NCBI GenBank assembly: GCA_050742975.1
Contig: JBOGDQ010000071.1
Location: 1-6,337, forward strand
Source of the DNA: JBDTGE01 sp050742975
Lineage (GTDB): Bacteria > Actinomycetota > Actinomycetes > Mycobacteriales > Jatrophihabitantaceae
Reading direction: 5' to 3'
DNA: 6,337 nt
In this document: piece by piece, positions 1 through 3,693 of the stretch
Numbering within the stretch: position 1 is the stretch's first letter
How the letters are laid out: every line of letters begins with the position of its first letter
Made by a program: the position numbers and the translations under genes
The notes under the pieces: model-generated
The model's database searches: none
The model's input: only the letters and a program-made list of their open reading frames with translations
What the model was told of the DNA's origin: nothing

Positions 1-386
1 TGCGGAGCAAGTCCGGCGACACCCCCTCGCTGGTGCACGCGCACCCGAACGAGACGATCCGCGAGGCCATCGACATCCTGCGCGAGTACGGGGTGTCGCA
101 GCTGCCGGTCGTCCGCGCCGAGCCGCCCGTGACCGCGGGCGAGGTCGTCGGGTCGGTCTCCGAGCGGGCGCTGCTGGACGCGCTGTTCGCCGGGTCGGCC
201 TCGCTGGCCGACGCGGTCGAGCCGCACATGGCCGCCCCGCTGCCGATCATCGGCTCCGGCGAGCCGGTGACCGCGGCGGTCGAGGCGCTCGGCCACGCCG
301 ACGCGCTGCTGGTGCACGTCGACGGCAAGCCGACCGGCGTGCTCACCCGCCAGGACCTGCTCGGCCATCTGGCCGATCCGCGCTGA
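1..386 (+). CDS. cbs: Cystathionine beta-synthase, C-terminal CBS-domain part (5' truncated by window)
   Basis: The reading frame is open from base 3 and ends at TGA 384-386, giving the last 127 residues of a longer protein. Two CBS (Bateman) repeats are visible. The first runs from about base 30 with TIREAIDILREYGVSQLPVV, followed by VVGSVSERALLDALF. The second runs from about base 230 with PLPIIGSGEPVTAAVEAL and ends in GKPTGVLTRQDLLGHL. This pair, with its SVSER and LTRQDLL phrases, is what I know from the C-terminus of actinobacterial cystathionine beta-synthase, a cytosolic PLP enzyme that condenses serine and homocysteine into cystathionine; the CBS pair is the presumed adenosyl-ligand regulatory module. 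The PLP catalytic domain lies outside the window. The following gene encodes the next enzyme type in transsulfuration, which supports the call. Another CBS-pair protein is possible but less likely. No true start is present in the window. Confidence 0.88.
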   Translation, partial: RSKSGDTPSLVHAHPNETIREAIDILREYGVSQLPVVRAEPPVTAGEVVGSVSERALLDALFAGSASLADAVEPHMAAPLPIIGSGEPVTAAVEALGHADALLVHVDGKPTGVLTRQDLLGHLADPR

Positions 387-390
387 TCTG

Positions 391-405
391 TCCGCCGCAG
401 GCGGA
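391..405. terminator. Short GC hairpin just after the cbs stop (possible terminator)
   Basis: TCCGCC (391-396) and GGCGGA (400-405) form a 6-bp perfect stem with a GCA loop, starting 4 bases after the cbs stop codon. A G-T wobble at 390/406 extends it to 7 pairs. There is no T tract after it, so a classical intrinsic terminator is not shown. U-less hairpins are often proposed as terminators in high-GC actinobacteria, and position is the main argument. Confidence 0.3.
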
Positions 406-463
406 TCTGGGCACCACCACTCGCAGGCTCGGGTGGATACCCACATCCGCACGCAAGCTCGCT

Positions 464-498
464 GCGCTCGCGCGTCGGCGGGCTCTTCGCGCGAGCGC
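464..498. repeat. 11-bp perfect inverted repeat (stem-loop), cbs-metB intergenic
   Basis: GCGCTCGCGCG at 464-474 is the exact reverse complement of CGCGCGAGCGC at 488-498, with a 13-base loop (475-487). The stem is all G/C apart from one A-T pair. It lies 78 bases downstream of the cbs stop. It could be a strong RNA hairpin acting as a U-less terminator for cbs, or a copy of a GC-rich dispersed intergenic repeat. Nothing visible decides between these. Confidence 0.5.
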
Positions 499-519
499 TC
501 ATCGCGTGGGCGGGGGCTC

Positions 520-581
520 GCGTTTGCACCCGGTGCGGCTGCTGATGACCGTCGCACCGCGTCGACAGCGGGTGCAAACGC
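520..581. repeat. Nested inverted repeat upstream of metB (13-bp outer, 7-bp inner stem)
   Basis: GCGTTTGCACCCG at 520-532 is exactly complementary to CGGGTGCAAACGC at 569-581. Inside it, GTGCGGC (533-539) pairs with GTCGCAC (551-557), including one G-T wobble, around an 11-base loop (540-550). An 11-base bulge remains at 558-568. The left arm also contains the odd palindrome GCACC-C-GGTGC (526-536). The outer arms include a TTT/AAA core, unusual in this GC-rich DNA, which makes chance pairing less likely. The structure ends 20 bases upstream of the proposed metB -10. As DNA it could be a repressor or activator operator with paired half-sites; as RNA it could be a folded element or terminator. 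Its function is unknown. Confidence 0.6.
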
Positions 582-600
582 CGGTGCGCGCCCGGCTGGG

Positions 601-606
601 TACCGT
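601..606 (+). promoter_or_regulatory. Putative -10 box for leaderless metB transcription
   Basis: TACCGT at 601-606 matches the actinobacterial -10 pattern TANNNT. Seven bases separate it from the ATG at 614, which would place the transcription start at or next to the start codon. No Shine-Dalgarno-like sequence is seen before the ATG, consistent with a leaderless mRNA. No clear -35 hexamer is present. The same arrangement (TACGGT, seven bases, ATG) is seen before acuC in this window. Confidence 0.45.
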
Positions 607-613
607 GAGCGGC

Positions 614-1768
614 ATGAGTGACGACGCGGCGCGACACGTGTTCGACACGCTGGCCATCCACGCCGGCCAGGAGCCGGACTCGCTGACCGGTGCGGTCGCC
701 GTTCCGATCTACCAGACCTCGACGTACAAGCAGGACGGCGTCGGCGGCCTGCGCGGCGGCTACGAGTACAGCCGCAGCGCCAACCCGACCAGGACCGCCC
801 TGGAGGACGCGCTGGCCGCCCTGGAGAGTGGCACGCGCGGCTTGGCGTTCGCGAGCGGGCTGGCCGCCGAGGACACCCTGCTGCGGACGGTCTGCCGCCC
901 GGGCGATCACGTGATCCTGCCCGGCGACGCGTACGGCGGCACGTTCCGGCTCATCGCGCGCGTGCTGTCGAACTGGGGCTTGGAGTACACGCCGGTCCCG
1001 CTCAACGACCTGGACGCGGTGCGCGCAGCCATGCAGGGCAACACCAAGGTCCTGTGGTGCGAGACGCCGACGAACCCGCTACTGGGCATCGCCGACATCG
1101 CCGCGCTGGCCGAGTTCGCGCACGGGGCCAGCGCCCGGCTGGTCGTCGACAACACGTTCGCCAGCCCGTACCTGCAGCAGCCGGTCCAGCTCGGCGCGGA
1201 CGTCGTGGTGCACTCGACGACCAAATACCTCGGCGGGCACTCGGACGTCGTCGGCGGCGCGCTCGTCACAGCGGACGACGATCTCGGACAGGAGCTGGCC
1301 TTCCACCAGAACTCGATGGGCGCGGTCGCCGGGCCGTTCGACGCGTGGCTGGTGCTGCGCGGGATCAAGACGCTCGGCGTGCGGATGGACCGGCACTGCA
1401 GCAACGCGGCGCGCATCGTCGACTTCCTGACCGGGCACCCCGGAGTGAGCACCGTGCTGTATCCGGGTCTGCCCGAGCACCCGGGACACGACGTGGCGGC
1501 CCGACAGATGAGCGGCTTCGGCGGGATGATCTCGTTCCGCCTGCGCGGCGGCGAAGAGGCCGCGCTCAAGGTGTGCGAGCTCGTCGAACTGTTCACGCTC
1601 GGCGAGTCGCTCGGCGGGGTCGAGTCGCTGATCGAGCACCCGGGCCGGATGACGCACGCCAGCGTCGCGGGCTCGGCGCTGGAGGTCCCGGGCGACCTGG
1701 TCCGGCTGTCCGTCGGGATCGAGAACGCCGAGGACCTGCTGGCCGATCTGGCCGCAGCGCTCAGCTGA
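614..1768 (+). CDS. metB: Cystathionine gamma-synthase (Cys/Met metabolism PLP enzyme)
   Basis: This 384-residue protein is full length for the Cys/Met metabolism PLP-dependent (fold type I) family. The family YSRSANPTR motif lies at 52-60. VVDNTFASPYLQQP is at 177-190, where Asp179 should contact the PLP pyridine nitrogen. HSTTKYLGGHSDVVGG is at 200-215, with Lys204 as the Schiff-base lysine. SLGGVESLIEHP is at 332-343, and PGDLVRLSVGIE at 359-370 closes the domain. The expected cytosolic reaction is gamma-replacement of an activated homoserine (O-succinyl- or O-acetyl-homoserine) by cysteine to give cystathionine. Gamma-lyase activity (cystathionine to cysteine) is an alternative that sequence motifs do not exclude, especially beside cbs. 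I chose ATG 614 because the similarity begins just after it (DTLAIHAGQ) and a leaderless -10 precedes it. GTG 605 would add only three residues, and more upstream starts add non-family sequence. Confidence 0.93.
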   Translation: MSDDAARHVFDTLAIHAGQEPDSLTGAVAVPIYQTSTYKQDGVGGLRGGYEYSRSANPTRTALEDALAALESGTRGLAFASGLAAEDTLLRTVCRPGDHVILPGDAYGGTFRLIARVLSNWGLEYTPVPLNDLDAVRAAMQGNTKVLWCETPTNPLLGIADIAALAEFAHGASARLVVDNTFASPYLQQPVQLGADVVVHSTTKYLGGHSDVVGGALVTADDDLGQELAFHQNSMGAVAGPFDAWLVLRGIKTLGVRMDRHCSNAARIVDFLTGHPGVSTVLYPGLPEHPGHDVAARQMSGFGGMISFRLRGGEEAALKVCELVELFTLGESLGGVESLIEHPGRMTHASVAGSALEVPGDLVRLSVGIENAEDLLADLAAALS

Positions 1769-1823
1769 CCAGGAGGACCGACACTCCCGGCACGGGCGCG
1801 CGAGCGAGTCTCCCGTCGCCGGT

Positions 1824-1848
1824 GACGAGCGGACACCGCAGGCTCGTC
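1824..1848. terminator. Hairpin between convergent genes (possible bidirectional terminator)
   Basis: GACGAGC (1824-1830) pairs perfectly with GCTCGTC (1842-1848) around an 11-base loop. It lies in the 82-bp gap between the metB stop and the stop of the opposite-strand GNAT gene, two bases before the latter. There is no T tract on either side. Its position between convergent genes makes a shared terminator plausible, but the stem is short. Confidence 0.3.
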
Positions 1849-1850
1849 CA

Positions 1851-2483
1851 TCAGCGATTCGAGGTCGATGTCGTGCCCGGTTTGGGTAGCTTGCGGACCT
1901 CATCGACCCACTCGTCCGTGCTCAGCGCATGCTCCTGCCACTCGCGGTCGAGGATCGCGTAGACGACGGTGTCGGACCACCTGCCCTTGAACCACTCGTC
2001 CTCGACCAGGTGCGCCTCGCGGCGCATACCCAGCCGTTCGAGCACCCGGGCCGACGCGGTGTTGCGGGCGTCGAGCCGGCCGATGACCCGGTGCAGGTCC
2101 AGGCCGGTGAACCCGAGCCGCAGCAGGGCGGTTGCGGCCTCGGTCGCGTACCCGTGCCCGGCGTGCTCGGGTGCGAAGACGTAGCCGATCTCGCCGCTTC
2201 GGTGCTCCTCGCTCCTCCAGATCAGCACGACGTCGCCGACCACCTCCCCGGTGGACCGCAACTGCACCGCCACCGACAGCGCGTCGCCCGGCTTGTCGAG
2301 CGTCGAGCGGGCGTGCGACGGGCTGATCCGCTCGATCACCTGCTCGCGGCTGCGCGGCGCGTACGGGATGTACCGGCACACGTCCTCGCGTGACTGGTAC
2401 GCCAGCACGGCGTCGACGTCGTCGGGCGCGAACGGGCGCAGCAGCAGCCGCTCGGTCGTGATCGGGTACTCCGGACGCAGCAT
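1851..2483 (-). CDS. GNAT family N-acetyltransferase, RimJ/RimL-like
   Basis: This 210-residue protein has the Acetyltransf_3 (RimJ/RimL) layout. It opens with TERLLLRPFAPDDVDAVLAY (10-29), the usual first strand and helix. A strand region ending in SGEIGYVFAPEHAGHGYATEA (96-116) carries the acetyl-CoA loop HAGHGYA at 107-113. LHRVIGRLDARNTASARVLE (130-149) and the next residues RLGMR form the conserved C-terminal strand-helix with Asn141. WFKGRWSDTVVYAIL (164-178) is the typical final strand. The protein should transfer an acetyl group from acetyl-CoA to an amine, in the cytosol. The substrate (ribosomal protein N-terminus, small molecule or antibiotic) cannot be read from sequence. The tail after about 182 is acidic and then polar, and probably flexible. 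The gene is divergent from acuC with 37 bp between starts, and convergent with metB. ATG 2483 fits the domain start and a -10 box six bases upstream. Confidence 0.88.
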   Translation of the reverse strand: MLRPEYPITTERLLLRPFAPDDVDAVLAYQSREDVCRYIPYAPRSREQVIERISPSHARSTLDKPGDALSVAVQLRSTGEVVGDVVLIWRSEEHRSGEIGYVFAPEHAGHGYATEAATALLRLGFTGLDLHRVIGRLDARNTASARVLERLGMRREAHLVEDEWFKGRWSDTVVYAILDREWQEHALSTDEWVDEVRKLPKPGTTSTSNR

Positions 2484-2489
2484 CAGCTG

Positions 2490-2495
2490 AACCTA
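2490..2495 (-). promoter_or_regulatory. Putative -10 box for the minus-strand GNAT gene (leaderless type)
   Basis: Read on the minus strand this is TAGGTT, matching TANNNT. Six bases (2484-2489) separate it from the ATG at 2483, so transcription would start at or near the start codon. No ribosome binding site is visible. No convincing -35 was found. Confidence 0.4.
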
Positions 2496-2507
2496 TCGGC
2501 GCCCCGC

Positions 2508-2513
2508 TACGGT
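2508..2513 (+). promoter_or_regulatory. Putative -10 box for acuC-pat (leaderless type)
   Basis: TACGGT at 2508-2513 matches TANNNT. Seven bases (2514-2520, TTAACCC) separate it from the acuC ATG, and there is no Shine-Dalgarno sequence. It sits in a 37-bp divergent spacer, 12 bp from the opposing -10 box, so any regulator binding the spacer would probably affect both genes. Confidence 0.45.
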
Positions 2514-2520
2514 TTAACCC

Positions 2521-3693
2521 ATGCAGTGCTCGGCCAGCGCGATCTGGGACGAGGGGTACCTCGCGTACGACTTCGGCGAGCACCCGATGAACCCGGTCCG
2601 CCTCGAGCTGACGATCCGGCTGGCCCGCGAGCTCGGGGTCCTTGACCGTCTCGACGTCGTGCCGCCGAAGCCCGCCGACGAGCAGCAACTGCTGACCGTC
2701 CACGCCGCCGACTACATCGACGCAGTCCGCACCGCAGGTGGCGATCCGGGCTTCAGCGGCTACGGCCTGGGCACCGACGACGATCCGGTCTTCCCCGGTA
2801 TCTACGAGGCGTCCGCGCTGATCGCGGGTGGCTCGGCGATCGCGGCGCGCCAGGTCTGGGACGGCCACGTGCAGCACGCGGTGAACATCGCCGGCGGGCT
2901 GCACCACGCGATGCCCGGGTACGCCAGCGGCTTCTGCGTGTTCAACGACGTCGTGCTGGCGATCCGCACGCTGCTGGCGGAGGGAGCGCTCAAGGTCGCG
3001 TACGTCGACGTCGACGTGCACCACGGCGACGGCGTGCAGGCGGCGTTCTACGACGATCCCCGGGTGCTGACGATCAGCCTGCACCAGGACCCGCGCACGC
3101 TGTTCCCCGGAACCGGGCAGCCGAGCGAGCTCGGTCGCGGAGACGCGGAGGGCACCTCGGTGAACGTCGCGCTGCCGCCGGGGACGGGCGACTCCGGCTG
3201 GCTGCGGGCGTTCCATGCGGTCGTGCCCGGCGCCGTCCGCGCGTTCGGGCCGGACGTCCTGGTCACCCAGTGCGGCTGCGACACCCACCACGAGGACCCG
3301 CTGGCCAACCTCGAGCTGTCGGTCGACGGCCAGCGCGCGGCGATCGGCGCGCTGCACCGGCTCGCGCACGAGGCGGCGGACGGCAGGTGGGTCGCGTTCG
3401 GCGGCGGCGGCTACGGGCTGATCCGCTGCGTGCCGCGCACGTGGACGCACCTGCTGGCCGAGGCGACGGGCGTGCCGGTCGCGCCGGAGACCCTTGTGCC
3501 GGACGGCTGGATCGGCCACCTGCGCGGCCGCGGCGTGAGCGGCGAGCTGCCCCGCACGATGGGAGAGGGCCGGCAGCCGCGCTACGAGCCGTGGATGTCC
3601 GATGGCGAGAGCTGGCTGGACCGCGCGATCGGCGCCACCCGCAATGCCGCGTTCCCGCTGCTCGGCCTGGACCCGGACGACCCGCGTGACTGA
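2521..3693 (+). CDS. acuC: AcuC-type protein lysine deacetylase (class I HDAC-like)
   Basis: The protein has 390 residues, close to Bacillus AcuC in length, and is an arginase/deacetylase-fold zinc hydrolase. It starts with the family-like YDFGEHPMNPVRLELT (16-31). AGGLHHA at 124-130 holds the two active-site histidines His128 and His129. YVDVDVHHGDGV (161-172) supplies the zinc ligands Asp165 and His167, with Asp163 in the charge relay. QCGCDTHHEDPLANLELS (250-267) supplies the third zinc ligand, Asp254. FGGGGYGL (293-300) holds the catalytic Tyr298. All catalytic positions are therefore present. The expected role is cytosolic removal of acetyl groups from lysines, classically reactivating AMP-forming acetyl-CoA synthetase. 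Other clients or acetylpolyamines cannot be excluded. Its last 8 bases overlap the start of the Pat-like acetyltransferase, implying co-transcription and coupled translation. ATG 2521 is the only sensible start and has a -10-like box seven bases upstream. Confidence 0.92.
   Translation: MQCSASAIWDEGYLAYDFGEHPMNPVRLELTIRLARELGVLDRLDVVPPKPADEQQLLTVHAADYIDAVRTAGGDPGFSGYGLGTDDDPVFPGIYEASALIAGGSAIAARQVWDGHVQHAVNIAGGLHHAMPGYASGFCVFNDVVLAIRTLLAEGALKVAYVDVDVHHGDGVQAAFYDDPRVLTISLHQDPRTLFPGTGQPSELGRGDAEGTSVNVALPPGTGDSGWLRAFHAVVPGAVRAFGPDVLVTQCGCDTHHEDPLANLELSVDGQRAAIGALHRLAHEAADGRWVAFGGGGYGLIRCVPRTWTHLLAEATGVPVAPETLVPDGWIGHLRGRGVSGELPRTMGEGRQPRYEPWMSDGESWLDRAIGATRNAAFPLLGLDPDDPRD

Larger units (their letters stand above)
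387..613. other. Non-coding cbs-metB intergenic region with three inverted repeats
   Basis: These 227 bp between the cbs stop and the metB ATG hold no convincing gene. Frames that stay open here translate to Arg/Ala/Ser-rich sequence without family features. The region contains a small hairpin at 391-405, an 11-bp inverted repeat at 464-498, a nested inverted repeat at 520-581, and a -10-like box at 601-606. The pentamer GGTGC or its complement GCACC occurs five times between 526 and 587. The concentration of dyad symmetry between two sulfur-metabolism genes suggests separate termination and regulation rather than simple read-through. Confidence 0.6.

Noticed and set aside
506..613. N-terminal extension of metB to an upstream GTG
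   Set aside because: The added 36 residues are Arg-rich with no family similarity, and the extension would translate the nested inverted repeat. ATG 614 has a well-placed -10 box.
387..613. SAM-type riboswitch before metB
   Set aside because: I looked for SAM-I/SAM-IV-like core sequence and junction features and found none; the structure present is a simple nested hairpin.
433..621. Possible 62-residue gene in the cbs-metB gap
   Set aside because: Arg/Ala/Ser-rich, no ribosome binding site, overlaps the metB start and crosses both inverted repeats.
1771..1776. AGGAGG Shine-Dalgarno-like sequence after the metB stop
   Set aside because: No ATG, GTG or TTG lies at a usable distance downstream, and the gap is followed by a convergent gene.
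1900..3519. 539-codon open frame on the minus strand across the GNAT gene and acuC
   Set aside because: Its translation is Arg/Ala/Val-rich with no family features and it lies opposite clearly recognised genes in another frame. Long antisense frames are expected at this GC content.
3602..3685. Earlier ATG start for the Pat-like protein
   Set aside because: It lies 92 bases inside acuC and adds Arg/Ala-rich sequence that is the frame-shifted shadow of the AcuC C-terminus. GTG 3686 gives a standard short overlap.
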